The notes under the pieces are model-generated. The model was given only the letters and a program-made list of their open reading frames with translations, was not told the DNA's origin and did no database searches. From Dactylellina haptotyla (lineage: Eukaryota > Ascomycota > Orbiliomycetes > Orbiliales > Orbiliaceae): a stretch of DNA of 64,000 nt. Below are positions 44,942-56,963 of the stretch, in pieces; positions within the stretch are counted from its first letter, which is position 1, and each line of letters begins with the position of its first letter. A program made the translations under genes and the position numbers. The stretch is taken from the NCBI GenBank assembly GCA_031310005.1, contig CM062385.1:3224001-3288000 (forward strand), given 5' to 3'.

Positions 44942-46027
44942 GCGGTGAGCAAGCACCCAAGTTTGGAAGACTGAAGAATCATCTGTCTAGTCGCTCGCGA
45001 TTCCGTATCCTTGTTTTCTTATTGTGCAGGCCACACCATAGCATCAGTTAGCACGCCCCATCTTTACCTTCTATACGATCACGATACTCTATTGGTTGAT
45101 CTCGATAAAGCGAGGGTATTCACGTATAATTCGATTCAGCTACCAGCCTATCTTTACTACTATATCATCTCTACCGTCGCAAGCTCTGTCTTAGTATCCC
45201 TTACCTCATCTTTTAGACTTATCGAGTTTAACATCATATTCTTAAAAAGTATTACTTTTCTCGTCATTGCTTTTCTGTTTTTGCTTAGATACTCACTTCA
45301 TGTTCCAAAGTCCCCAATCCGAACTCCAACTCTAACCCACAATATACATACCCATCTGCTTGCAAGCTTGTTATATACGAATAAATTTTTTTGATATTTT
45401 TAGTTTATATTTCTGTCCCGAAACGTGCTACTGGAATAGTACTATTATTATAATATTATTCAGCAGAAACCCCGCCTTCGAAATCGGTCGGTATCACAGC
45501 GACACCAATAGAGCCATCCAAACTTGTCTAATCCACCCATCGCCAGAACACTCCACTGCACGATATGTGATTGCATGCAGGTATATGATAATATTAAGAC
45601 CTCCCTATGGAACAATTCCGACGCACGACCACATGCCAAGATCACCATACCGATTTTGCTTTTGAATAGTCGCCCGAATTTTTCTTCAAATTAATTCGCC
45701 TATGCTGAGATTCTGATACATCATGCCCGACACGTGTCCACCTATAAAACGAGACAACGCACATTCGCCCAACTCATGATGCTGATGCCAGCAACTCGGG
45801 GGGCAGCCACGCCACAGCAGAAATATAACATCTCAAGGGCAAGACACAATTTAGGTCCGGGACACATTTCCATGCATGGTTCTGAAGTCAGAATTTGAAA
45901 CATTCTTCGCAAAGGGTAAAAAAAAACCATAAAAAAAAACAGGCTTCGCAACTAGAGTATTGCGCTGGTATAAAAGGAGAAGAAGAAATCCGCAATCGAG
46001 AAGTCTTGAAATTGAAGGAAGAATCTC
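44942..46027. other. intergenic region between the paralogues
   Basis: T-rich, with a hydrophobic open frame (45011-45394) that begins without ATG and looks like chance. Ends in the paralogue B promoter. Confidence 0.55.
45969..45976 (+). promoter_or_regulatory. TATA box of the paralogue B gene
   Basis: TATAAAAG, 52 bases upstream of the ATG at 46028. Distance and sequence are as expected for a core promoter, and support 46028 as the real start. Confidence 0.6.
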
Positions 46028-47301
46028 ATGATGCAGCTCAAACCTTTCAGCAATCCGTTCGCTAGGAAAATGCTGGAGAAAACACCAGCGACCGCTCAAT
46101 TAGTTTTCATCGACGAGGAATCAGACCTGGTAGAAGAACCAGAAGATTTGTTCGAGACTCAGCCAGTTGATATTCCAAACATCGGACCTTTTGACAAACG
46201 GAAAACCGATACTTTTTCTGACGACGACCTCGACGGCGGAGTGCTGGTTGAGGTTCCCAAATCGACTTCACCACGGGCTATGGCAATGGGGAAACCCGAG
46301 AATAAAGTTACGACCGTGGAGATCACCGCCATGACTGAAGGCGTAAAAAGAGTCAAGCTGGATATCCCACCCAAAGCACCAGCAACCACGGAAACTAATA
46401 TGAACACAACCAAGAGAATACCACCGTACGTTCGCGACCTCAACTACCTAAATCGCAGTTGAGATCATTCTAACGTGAAAACCGAAAATATAGAAGGATA
46501 AGGAGATCAAGCACAACGATTTTCTCTCACTCGACTATCGATGCGCCAATGGCACCTCCCCGCCCACGATCCGCACGACTATTCAGTCTTCCCACCGTAG
46601 TAGACGAATCACCACCAATGCCTGGCCTTCGTCGGGTATCAACATCCCGACCCGGCCCCGCGCCACCTCCAAAACCTCAATTCAGACCTCTCCAAAGGCG
46701 GGCGACAACGCCTGCAGAGGCACAACTGAGCCGTCAACTATCCCGGAGTAGTAGCTGTATCACTCTTCCTTCCCTTGATATCGTCCAGAACGCATCTCAA
46801 ATGTACCGAGAGAGTGAGCTGCTTATCGATTTATTGAACACACTCAAGAACTATTGGCCAGACCGCCCGTATGCGGTGATGAACCACCTTCGCACCTCCT
46901 TGCTTATATCCCTAGCTGTGTACGATGATAGTCCCGCGAGGCCAGCCTTCGCGTCAGACCACGGAGGCAGTTCCGCGATTAAAAAGACAGTATGCCGTTT
47001 CAGGAGATACAGAGGAGATAAAGAGAGTATAGATCTCTCGCTGGTTATCTGGGGTGCGACATTTATGACCTTCCGAGAACAGTCTTTGCTTCAAGAAACG
47101 CAGAGATATAGGCCACAGTATTCGGGGAGATCGAATGAGTGGCCTGGCGCTCAAAGGGTGATCTGGTATCCATCCTGGGAGCCGACTAGAAATTTGGAAG
47201 AAGGAATGGCGGAACAACTGTCCGCTGAAAAGGAGAAGCTGTGGAAGAAAGGGGGGGAGTTGACGTTTGAAATACCCGTATCAGATGGAGATTGGTGTTG
47301 A
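46028..47301 (+). CDS. hypothetical protein, paralogue B of a local gene pair
   Basis: Exons 46028-46425 and 46494-47301 encode 401 residues. Two open frames (46028-46462 and 46549-47301) look like separate genes, but a canonical intron (GTACGT...TTCTAAC...ATATAG, 68 nt) joins them in frame, and the TATA box sits only before the first. The N-terminal 130 residues are acidic (DEESDLVEEPEDLF, DDDLDGG) and disordered. A Pro/Arg-rich bridge follows, and then the domain shared with the gene at 44201 (about residues 240-400). The domain matches in order: a helix, TSLLISLAVYDD, FRRYRGDKESIDLSLVIW, WEPTRN. No family is recognised. The alternative, two separate genes 86 bases apart, cannot be excluded. 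Confidence 0.7.
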
Positions 47302-48235
47302 ATATTCGTGCAGAAGCTTCTCTATTTTATTTTTTTAACATGTATATTTTATGGAGTTATGGCGTTTAATATCCACTTGCAGAAAAAGCATTATAATATT
47401 TAAAAAAGAAATTTAAAACCTGTGGCTTTGCTCAAAACAAACACATAAGTCCATAATATCGGTATCTAAGGCCCGTCACGAAAAGTATCATGGTAAACTA
47501 GCAATGGGAATCTTTTGTATCGGAGTAGAAAATACCACTGACGGAATTACCTTAGTGAGATTCGAGTGTGGCAAGTGAACCACAGGATTCAATGCAACGC
47601 AATTGTAGCGACAACAAGGGACTCTGGAAGACAATCAGTCTCGTTTATACGTACACCAAAAGATGTGACGATAACTCGATTCGTTCAGCTGGCGTTTAAT
47701 CTTCTTTGTACTTTTGGTACTCATACGTATTAAGAAACCCTACCAACGACTATACCAATCCATTCAGGGTGACCGACTGTGCAGACCGACCAATCACGCT
47801 CGACAATCCAGTGCACCGCCCCTGCCAAAGTTTCGGAGGGAGGCTAAGACAACAACAGTATTAGCCGAATCTAGGTCAAGCATCCGCCTCAACGAGTGCA
47901 TATGTTGCAACTCATGAGCTCAGATCCTGCCCGGAGAATACGTCTACTGAGTCAGCGTGCAGCTTCGGCATGGATTTCTGGAAGAGAGAAAGCGGCGATG
48001 GCGATGGCGGTTTCTAGGATCCATTATTGTTCGACGTCTTAGGTATAAAAAGCTCATGATCTGAACATCTTGTAGGCAATATTTTCAAATCATTATTATC
48101 ATCATCATCATCGCAGACTATCATTAAATACTACATCCCGCAGCACCTCCCAAATACGCACATATAAACCTTCAAAGCTTTAAAGCTTTATTTTCTGCCA
48201 AAATTCCTTTCCACAAATTTCTCCGAACTTTCAAA
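47302..48235. other. intergenic region
   Basis: Downstream of paralogue B and the thioredoxin promoter; no gene seen. Confidence 0.6.
48044..48051 (+). promoter_or_regulatory. TATA-like box of the thioredoxin gene
   Basis: TATAAAAA, about 185 bases upstream of the ATG at 48236, in an otherwise AT-rich leader with a short ATC repeat near 48100. Confidence 0.4.
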
Positions 48236-48571
48236 ATGACAGAAGCCAAACCAGATGTCAAGCTTGCCGAAATCGAGAACTTGACAGGGTTCAACGAAAT
48301 TATCGACAAAGAGGCCCTCACAGTGGTAGACTTCTACACCACATGGTGTGGGCCCTGCCGCACCTTCGCCCCACGGTTCCAACAATTGGCCAACGATTTT
48401 ACTGATGCGGCTTTCATCAAAGTCGATATTGAAAAGGCCGAAGACGTCAGCGACTTGTACGGGATCACCTGCATTCCAACGATCATGCTTTTCCGAAACG
48501 GCAAGAAGATTATGGAGGTCGAGAATCTTAGAGAGCTGTCCGCCGAAATTAAAGCGAACCTTAAACCTTAG
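48236..48571 (+). CDS. thioredoxin
   Basis: Single exon, 111 residues, the usual length of a cytosolic thioredoxin. The active site is WCGPC with Cys38 and Cys41, preceded by VVDFYTT. The cis-proline loop is CIPTIMLF, with an extra Cys next to it, and the C-terminal half keeps the G-K turn (FRNGKKIMEV). It reduces disulfides in cytosolic proteins with electrons from NADPH via thioredoxin reductase. There is no signal or targeting peptide. Thioredoxins of this form in fungi are often induced by oxidative stress; nothing in the sequence confirms that. Strong, complete match. Confidence 0.96.
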   Translation: MTEAKPDVKLAEIENLTGFNEIIDKEALTVVDFYTTWCGPCRTFAPRFQQLANDFTDAAFIKVDIEKAEDVSDLYGITCIPTIMLFRNGKKIMEVENLRELSAEIKANLKP

Positions 48572-48990
48572 TTTCGAGTGTAAGGGTTAAAATCGTAAGC
48601 TGAAGCTTTCAGGTCGGGGTTTTTAAATCAATGCGCTAAACTTTGTTCTTCTCTTTGATACAAATTGATAATCTCGTTTCGCAAAGCAGTCCTTTCTACT
48701 TTTAGGTACGGTCACATAGTTACTACTTTCACGATGTATTAGAATAAGGTAGTAGCAAATGACAACATTTTGCTCCTTTTACAGTTTTGCTCGTCACAAT
48801 AATTCAAAAAACACCAAATATCTTCCTATTGTTTAGTTTTCATGGATTATGATTACATACTTCAAATATAACTAAGCTTAACATATCGAGAAGGCATGTT
48901 TGAAGACTACACTATAAAGAATGCTATAATCTCAATCTAAGATACAGATACTCGGTAAAAGCGAATATAACCGAAGTCGTATCAAGGATC
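48572..48990. other. intergenic region between convergent genes
   Basis: AT-rich 3' flanks; no gene seen. Confidence 0.6.
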
Positions 48991-50214
48991 TTATGGGGGT
49001 GGCAACGCAGGCGCCTGCACCACTCCTTTCATTTGGAAGGAATTCGCGCCGCCTGACCCAACTGTGACAAGCTCGTCGCCGTTATATGCGAAGTCCATTA
49101 ACGTAACAGGTAATGGCCCTGCCGACTTAGCTGAACACATAAATCTGGCGCCCCATCGTGTACACTTTATTTGAGAATCTTTGATTCCCGCCGGAACAAA
49201 AGGTAGGGGTAATGCGATTAGTTTATTAGTTGCGTCAGCCCAAAGAAAGACGTCCATTCCTTGGTCATCTGATGTTTTCATTGTACCGTCAACTTCGTTA
49301 TAGAAGAAAAGTGATGCCGCACTATCGGGATTCGCGAACCCGAAATCAATCGTTGAGGAATCTCGGCTATAGAGATACTTCCCATTTTTAGGTGAACCAG
49401 ATACCATGGCATAGAAAGATTGCCAGGTCTGTGTCGCAGTCTCAGTCCTGGTTTTATATTTCACTAGGATTGTAGTCGATACAGATGTGGTGTGAACCGT
49501 CCCGATAACTGGAACGGTTGTGTACGTAGTTGTAGTGGTCGGCGTAGATGACACAACAGTTGTCGTCAAAGTCGGGCTTGAAAATCCACTGACGCAAAAG
49601 CATGCTTCGGTAAAAGAGCTGTAGGCGGCTGCACAATTATCCGCATAGGGAGGGTATCGTAAATTAGTAGTGGTGACTTCAACACATCTCTTATTCGCGG
49701 GCCCAGCAGCTCCTGTCGTTGTTAAAGGTACTGTAGCGAAAGCTGTACTTGTTAAAGTTGACCAGGAAACCCATGTTGTTGTAGTAGCGGTGGGGTCAAT
49801 TATCGTAGATGTTGAGGTCGACGAAACGGTAACTATGGTTGTGACCCAACTGTCTGTATAGGTAATACTAATTGGTCAAGTTAGATGATAAGATTTGGAA
49901 GGGCAGCAGAAAAGAACCGCGGTTTTGAAAATACCTAGTAGATAGCACATAAAATCCGGCCGCGTTAAAGAAAGAAGTGCAATCGCCCAACACATTCGAA
50001 CTACTGCTAAGTGCTTTTTTGAGAGCTACATAGAGTTCAATCTGTGAGCGAATATCGAACCTAAGGATTCGTTGACCCTGACGACTGATATAATCTTACC
50101 ATTCCAGCAATTAGTACCACCACAGGCACGCTTCTCAAGAACTCCACGCTTCTCAAGAACTCCTGCAGCACACAATGCTGCAAACCCGAAGACTAAAAGG
50201 TATGAGGGGCGCAT
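48991..50214 (-). CDS. secreted Ser/Thr-rich protein with Kex2-type N terminus
   Basis: Exons 50214-50100, 50025-49935 and 49867-48991 encode 360 residues. The introns are GTAAGA...GTAG and GTATTT...TTAG, with TCTAACTTGAC in the second. Residues 1-19 are a signal peptide, followed by two identical GVLEKR units ending in KR, likely Kex2 sites. A Cys-rich helical patch comes next (CGGTNCWNALKKAL, CTSFF), then a long Thr/Ser-rich region with repeated TTT and a CAAAYSSFTEACFCVSG Cys motif. The C-terminal 150 residues look like a beta-rich domain (YAMVSGSPKNGKYLYS, VFLWADATNKLIALP). The Cys-patch layout resembles fungal cell-wall proteins of unknown function. No catalytic motif recognised. A TATA-like box (minus strand, 50349-50356) lies 135 bases upstream. 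Confidence 0.78.
50128..50163. repeat. exact 18-bp tandem duplication in the signal/propeptide region
   Basis: The unit ACGCTTCTCAAGAACTCC occurs twice in direct succession (50128-50145 and 50146-50163) on the plus strand. On the coding strand each copy encodes GVLEKR. It is exact, so the duplication is recent. Confidence 0.9.
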
Positions 50215-51266
50215 ATTCAATGGTAATGGGCGCTCAATCTGCGAATTTCGTTTAAATATTAAATTAAGGTTGCTAGGAATGGGAGCTGAATATATCCCGA
50301 AGCTGTGGGATAGAATATTGAAGAGTAGGAGATAGGAGACTAGGTTGGCTTTTATAGTTATATACCAGAGCCTAGACCCAATCTTCTACTTCCTAACTGT
50401 TAGAAATATCCACAGCTATATCAATCGTCAAATTATTAACCCACAAGCAAGGGGGCTTTAAACTGTATGATTGTCGGAACTTGCATTAGATAGTTTCCAC
50501 CTTGTTATAAATTACAAACTTGCTTTTTGCGTGCTAGATTCGCGGACCCAAGCGTCTCAATAATTACTACCATATGTAAAGCCCAAACTGGGGGCCAGTG
50601 ATACGGACCCAATCAAATACCGATGATCTAAATATCCGCTTATGCGTGTTTAGATAATGGCGGTCCATTTTAGCTTGTAGATCTTGGTATAGCCAAAGGG
50701 CTTGCTAAACGCTGTTCGTAAGTCCACGGAGGTATAAAATCCTGAAGTTTCACAACAAATGCCACATAAGGCGACCAGAGGGCGCTCGAAATTATTAAGA
50801 AAGGAAGATTGGCTATTGGAACTGAATAACTATAGCGGGAGCAATTGCCCATGGAAGATTGACCGACGTAAGATATTGCCCCTGGGTCTAAATTAGAGTT
50901 ATCTGGTTTTGACGAGATATCTTCGGCGACACTAAGCAATTTAAACCTCCAGAAAACCGCGTTATATAAAGAAAAAAGAAAATAATTGCTGCACCGACAA
51001 TCTAGAACTTGCTCTAAACTATATACATGAATTCGAAAATATTCTTCATGTATACTATTCAGAAACATGGTAAACCTTTACAATACCGCTAACAGCACGC
51101 TATCATTCTTATTACTCGTTTTTAGGCCCAGGCGTGTCTTCTCATCCCTTCGGATCCGCTTCCGGGAATAGGCCAGCTGCATGATTAGGCCGTCGTGATC
51201 TCGTCTCCATAATAATCTTATTAAAATCAAAAGAAAGCCCCGAAGCCGGGAATATTAATTGAACAG
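50215..51266. other. intergenic region
   Basis: Promoter of the secreted protein with TATAAAAG on the minus strand at 50349-50356. A minus frame of 132 codons at 50670-51068 starts with ATG but has AT-rich codons and no recognised domain, so I do not call it. Confidence 0.5.
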
Positions 51267-52004
51267 CTATAACCCAACTCCACCAACAGAGTCCAATCCC
51301 TCCTCCGCGGGAACAAGAGGATCTTCTAAACTATTTACAGGCACAGGAGTGATCGCTGGCAAATCCATAGTTATAACAGGTAGGTTCATATAGGGATCCA
51401 TATGTGGATATGTTCCAGCGGGGGGTGCTGAAGTCGGTTCAGCATACATAATAACGAGCATAGGAACACTGACAAATGCGTTAATGTTGTCATCCCAATT
51501 CATAATCCAACTCATACTCGTCCAAACAGTTTGGGGAGTCGATGAAGTGGAACTTGAAGGACTTTCAGCATTGGTGGGATCCGGTGCAGGTGTGATCTGC
51601 CCCGCATCCTGTCTGCGTACGCGGTTTTGAAACGGGGTGTTGATAACCACGCTGAAAGAGCCGGCATTTGGAGGATCGTGGGAAGGCGCAGAGATTGGAG
51701 CGGCTGAAAGATTGTCTGGGGTAGGAATTGACCCTATGATTATCGGCTTATCCCTGATAAAACCATCTTTTGCCGAGTCTTTTTGTATATCAGGCAAGGT
51801 GTTAAGCTTGAGGTCACGATCAGGCTTGGTTGGTGTTGGCGTTGTACGTAACGGGTGGTTGTAACTTGCTGGCGTTTTTAGGGAAATGGCAAACCCTCTG
51901 GCTGCATTATTGTACGCCGCCGGACGGGCAAATATCAAATCCCCGCTACCGAAAATAAAATATAAGAAAGAGAAAAAGAAACGACCTTTGTAATTTGAGG
52001 TCAT
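51267..52004 (-). CDS. hypothetical secreted Pro/Thr-rich protein
   Basis: The likely start is the ATG at 52004, giving 245 residues; the frame is open upstream to an ATG at 52160, which would place a non-signal stretch in front. From 52004 the protein starts MTSNYKGRFFFSFLYFIF, a hydrophobic secretion signal with a possible cleavage near ARPA. The remainder is Pro/Thr/Asp-rich, with two basic-residue sites (RVRRQD) about midway and several PTP-like repeats. It has no Cys to speak of and no family I recognise. It could be a wall-associated or small-peptide precursor protein, but the RR site alone does not prove processing. Single exon; the codon use looks ordinary. Confidence 0.5.
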   Translation of the reverse strand: MTSNYKGRFFFSFLYFIFGSGDLIFARPAAYNNAARGFAISLKTPASYNHPLRTTPTPTKPDRDLKLNTLPDIQKDSAKDGFIRDKPIIIGSIPTPDNLSAAPISAPSHDPPNAGSFSVVINTPFQNRVRRQDAGQITPAPDPTNAESPSSSTSSTPQTVWTSMSWIMNWDDNINAFVSVPMLVIMYAEPTSAPPAGTYPHMDPYMNLPVITMDLPAITPVPVNSLEDPLVPAEEGLDSVGGVGL

Positions 52005-52832
52005 TGCGAAGAAACCGGACTGAGATCTACTTCCAGAGCGTCTAAGAACGGTGGATGGCGTTGGCAATATCCGAAAGTTATAAAAGAGAGTGATATCGAT
52101 GTCTATGATATGGTGGTCTTTGAGCAAGTTTATGCACAATAGATGATCTGTGCCCTCCATTTATATCGGAATCTTAGAGATATCCTATGTTGGCTCAATT
52201 GATGCATCTTCAAATGTCATGGTAAATAAAAGTCTCTTTTAGCCCCCTTTCTCAGAAATGTTTCTAAGGCGTGGAACTAGATCAAAATACAGTATCTGAA
52301 TAGTGTCGATGACGTGTAGAAGGTATTATTTTCCAATTCCAGCCTTATACGAAAACAGGATTGATAGATATTATTATCTTGGTTACTTTGGGTTCCATGG
52401 ATGTCACTGTCGCGACAACAATTAGCGGGTCGCAGGAGAAGTGTTGTAGGAGGTAACCAAAACGGTTGATATTTGGCGAAACCATCCACCGAGATAGGGA
52501 TATGGCGTTTTGAGAACTCGTGCATGAGTTTACACATCGGCGCAAGGGGTTTTGGTTTCAACAAAGGGGATTGGGGTCTTTGAGGTTCCGCGGTTCAAAT
52601 TTGCTCTATTCGCGTTAAGCTAAGCCTCCAGTTCTTCCAGACCAGTACAAAGAACATTGAGTTTTACCTGAATGATATATCAATATTATTTGAGTTTCTA
52701 TTCGCCAACTTCAGCAAAGCCCAAAACCACATTAAATATTAAACTCCTTTTTAAATACAAGCATCTATTAATATATACCCAGAAAGTCGTAAATTATTTT
52801 TATACTAGAAACGCAAACCCTACAACCCCGAA
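52005..52832. other. intergenic region
   Basis: Leader of the Pro/Thr-rich gene and 3' flank of the transporter; no gene seen. Confidence 0.55.
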
Positions 52833-54901
52833 TTAAGCATCCCCTTTCGTGACGACCGGTTCCGTTTTATTTCCCAGCCGTCTTCTATGCTTCAAAAGCC
52901 AGAATAAGTACGGCTCATCAATAACCTCCCCTTTCTTGGTTTCAGCTTCATTATCGACCACGTCTTCGGGATTAGTGCTAGTGATCTGAACGTTGCCCAA
53001 GAAGCACGCGACGATACCACCGAGTCCAACCAACGGTATGATAGCGACATAACTCCACACAACGGCCTTCTTCGCTACTTCTTGAACAAGGTCTAGTATC
53101 GGAGCTGGCAACGCCTGGATCTCATCGATACTTTGTGCAGATCGCCCAGTATCTTTTCCGTCGAGACCAGTAGATCCAGCGCCAATGCCACTGAATCCCT
53201 TGGCGAGCTCGTTGTTGAACACGGAACCCATCATCGTCAAGCCTAGCGTTCCACCGAGCGGTAGCACGAAGCCCATCAAACTAACGACCCGTGCGATCCT
53301 CTTGGGCTCCATACCCACAGCGTGAAGGGTCCCTGGCATGAATCTGATGCCCGTGCCAACACCAGAGAGCGCGAGGAAGCCGTTAACCATGGCTACGTTT
53401 CGAATTGTGAGGGCGTATGCGAGGAGGCCGAGACCGAGAGGTTCAATCCAAGAGCCGAGGAACATAGGGAGCCAGGTTTGTTTGGGGTAGACGTTGCATA
53501 TGAATATTGCCAAATATGCACCCACTGTTGAAAATTCAGTCTCATTAGTACACATGAACGGGACTTGGCTGATATTTTTGGGAGCGACTTACCTCCCAAT
53601 CCGGGGGTATAGTATAGAAGTTGAACACCGGCTCTCCAGGCCGGGTACCCTTCGACGATGGTGAAATACACACTAACGAAATAGAACGCCGAAAATAAAG
53701 CCATACCAGTGGTGAAGTTGAGGTAACTGAGAACGCCGATATCACGCTTCCTCAGTAGACTCCACGGTAGCATGGCGGTTTGGTTCGGGAATACCTTGGC
53801 CATAGCATTGCCAGGTTCCATGAGGTGCTCGTAGTAGAAGAAACAGATAATAAGAAGAATTCCAACGATTAAGGGGACCAGAACCGCAGCTGATGTCCAA
53901 TGATAGTCTGCACCACCCCAGAGGAGACCGAGGATGAATAGACAAGCGCCAGTGATGAAGATGGTGATACCGCCGTAGTCGATGACAGAAAGTTTCTCGA
54001 GAAACCCGTGACGTTCTATAGACATCGTGTTACCATGCTCGTCTGTTACAATCTGCGGCTGTGGACCGAGTAGCTCCTTCCTCATGACAAAGAAAACAGC
54101 AACGTGAGAGATAGCGGCCATGGGCAAGTTGATCCAAAAACACCATCTCCAGTCCACGGCTGTAAGGTAACCACCAATGACGGGTCCGCAACCAAACGAG
54201 ATACCGTTCAAGAGGACGAAAATAGTATTATTGGTCGAATTTTCCTTTAAGCTGACTTTATCCGACAGGATGATCTTTGTCAAAGTCCCGATACCAGCGT
54301 ATCCTAAACCTTGGAGTGCCCGACCGAATAGGAAGAGACCATAGTTATGCGATAATGCACATATCAAAGAGCCAATCAGGACGAAGAAGATACCAAACTG
54401 CAGCATCCAATGACGCCCAAAGACATCGCTGAACTGACCATAAGCCAGAACAAAGGCAGTAGAAGTTAAGGTAAAGGCATTCACGATCCACGACAACTGG
54501 GAGATACGGTTGAAGTCCGACGCGATTTCAGGCACCGCCGTCGCAATGACTGTGAGATCGAGAGAGTTCATAAAGTTGGGCAGGAGGAGGGTTAGGATTA
54601 GTTTCCAACGGTACTTCCGCCGCCGCTTCTTATCTTCTTTGCAGATTTCACATTCTGGGAGAACAGGTCCAGCGTTGGCTGCGGCGGCTCCTTTGCCCTG
54701 TACGATGTCCCTATCCTCTTTGGAAGAAAAAAGATACGAAATGCCCTTCTTTGCGAAGGAGCGAGAGTCAACCCATTTTGCTACACGGGGCACTTCTTTT
54801 GTCTCTACGGGAGTAGGATCTAGAGGCTCCGTTTCGCTATCTTGGGAGGGTACGGGAAGAGTGTCCCGCTGGTGTTGGCACGGCTCTTTTGGCTTGCCCA
54901 T
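52833..54901 (-). CDS. MFS transporter, DHA2-like (14 transmembrane segments)
   Basis: Exons 54901-53593 and 53524-52833 encode 666 residues; the intron is GTAAGT...ACAG with a GTACTAAT branch site. A cytosolic Ser/Glu-rich N-terminal arm of about 100 residues comes first. The first transmembrane segment is NFMNSLDLTVIATAVPEI, the typical DHA2 motif (LDxTIVxxAxP), and loop 2-3 has the MFS motif GQFSDVFGRHWML. RALQGLGYAGIG is segment 4. Fourteen segments are visible by hydrophobicity, the last few after the intron. Proteins of this group export drugs, toxins or siderophore-like compounds by proton antiport, at the plasma membrane or vacuole. The substrate is unknown and no adjacent biosynthetic gene suggests one. 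Confidence 0.9.
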
Positions 54902-56963
54902 TCTTTGTTATTTAGATTGTGTTGATGTTGTGGCAGGATAAATAAAGGAGGCTCGGCGCGTCGCCGGTGAAAAGAAACCTCGAAAACTGGGTGAGAGAAG
55001 TCCCCGTTTGAGTATAAATGTATGAGAGAGATGTGAGGGTAAAGTTTGGAAGTCAGCACAGATATATGTATTCTGGTAGATGTCTTCTACACCAACTGTT
55101 AATTGACACTGAAGCCACAAGCGTGGATCTGGGTATACTCCAACCTTATATAATCTCGGTAGCCTGTTCTTCACGCTGAGATACTCGAACTTCCCTGCAC
55201 ACAAATTGGAAACGATACGACCTAAAGCGGTTTAGTCCGCTACCAAACAACCTATCAGCACCCAGCGCCTGATGACCAGGATGAATTCGTGGCGCAAGTA
55301 AATATCAGACCCAAAACGGGTCCGAAGCTTCAGGGAAGGCGGAGAAGCGATCGTTTCGAGGCTTTGCAAGTCTGGTTTTCCGCAGAGTTTAATTTCGCAA
55401 GAGGAGTTCGTTGACAATAAAGGGCACACGCAAGCATTAAATGAGGCCCATGTCATGACCATGCATGGCGGTTTGGGTTGACATCGTGGGGCACACGCTT
55501 AGTAAGTTCCGACCACCGATATTAGCGGGGCTTTGCATCTTAACGTTATTTCCCAGCCCGCAGGCCAGAAAACAGAAAGCTTAGCCTGGGTTTTCGGCAC
55601 CAGGTTGCCGTTTCTTTCGCTTGTGTCCAGCACTTTGACGATGCCACAGACAATTGAATTGTTTCCCATTGGACGGGCAGGATCTCAAAATGGGAGTTTG
55701 CAAGATATCCCGTGAGATCTGAAGAAAGCAAGCCGAACCCCGTTGGCATATTTTGGTCCTGAGCCAAGTTCCTTCGCACAATCCTTTGAAACTGCCGCGT
55801 GGATGAGCATATGTATACCAAGAGAGCGGCAAGACAGTAGCACAAAGGTGTTGCTGGTTCTGCTCGTATAGAAATTATAGTCCCCTTCAAATAATATGCT
55901 TGTCCTCTTGGCCGTCGTCCCAAAGTAATAGAAGCCTTGAAAGACGCCGGCTGATGAATCCCTTCATTTGGCGCTCCAACGAAATACGTCACATCTCTTT
56001 TTATTCCGACCGAATCGGGAAATGCCCTGGGCAAAGACAACACAAGATCCCCAGTCTAGCCAGCCGGTCAGTTGGCGTGGCCGCGAGGACATGCATGTTC
56101 GGTTGAGCTAATGGGGTTGCTAACGATGCAATGCAAGGGGTGACGATGCGATGTCGACAAGATATCTTATCAATGTCGGTGCAGAGGCTCAATCATAGCG
56201 AACTATCTGCAGATTGCATATCGCCCACAGCACCGATCGTCAAGTCCTTGCCAAATAACTAGATGAGCCTCAGCAAGGCACAGACATAACGGATCACGAG
56301 CTCCACTTTAGCTTCTTTGCCTATCAGTTTAATTATCCACATTTGGATAACGAGAGGATGTGATTTAATGGAGACGCTGTTTGAAACAGCAATCAATGAC
56401 ATAAGCTAAATATCCTCAAGAACGAAAGAAAGTTGGGATACAACATATAAATGCACAAGGCAATGCTGGTTCCTCCTCAAGTGGAACGCAGGTGAAAACC
56501 CAAATAAAAAACAGCGCTTGCAACAAAAGAAAAATTCTGACCAAGACCTGGCCTTGTCAAGGTCCGATGCAAGATAACGATATGCTAAGAAAAAAAACAA
56601 AAGAAAACTTTTGGTCCACCAGGACGCCGAAACATGCAAACGAATCCTATCCCGAAAGTATTAAAGTATTATTCTATAACTCGGAGTATCAAACGTCGAC
56701 AAAGAAATAGTGATATGAAAGAATATCCGTGGAACTCATCCCTGAAGATAACAAGGATTAACGGCGGTTCCGCGGGCTATCAATCCATTGAAGCCTGCTA
56801 TCGACTTTCCGAAATACTATTAACAACAAAAGCGCAATACGTTAGCCTATAACAGTTTCCTTCACAGCATTGAGTCTCGAATTTATATTCGAGGAAAATA
56901 ATGAGAAACGGGCTAAGCTTTCTAAGCAGAAGCTTGTGTGTTCGAAGTCCTGACCCACACCAC
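54902..56963. other. intergenic region
   Basis: About 2 kb. The transporter leader occupies the first part. A 165-codon minus frame at 55546-56043 has no start context, domain or codon bias that would support it. Confidence 0.5.

Noticed and set aside
45011-45394. 127-codon hydrophobic open frame
   Set aside because: It does not start with ATG, lies in T-rich sequence right after a gene, and hydrophobicity follows from base composition.
50670-51068. 132-codon minus-strand frame
   Set aside because: Starts with ATG, but the AT-rich codons and absence of any domain make it more likely chance.
55546-56043. 165-codon minus-strand frame
   Set aside because: No recognised domain, no promoter or leader signal, and shorter overlapping frames on the other strand are equally open.
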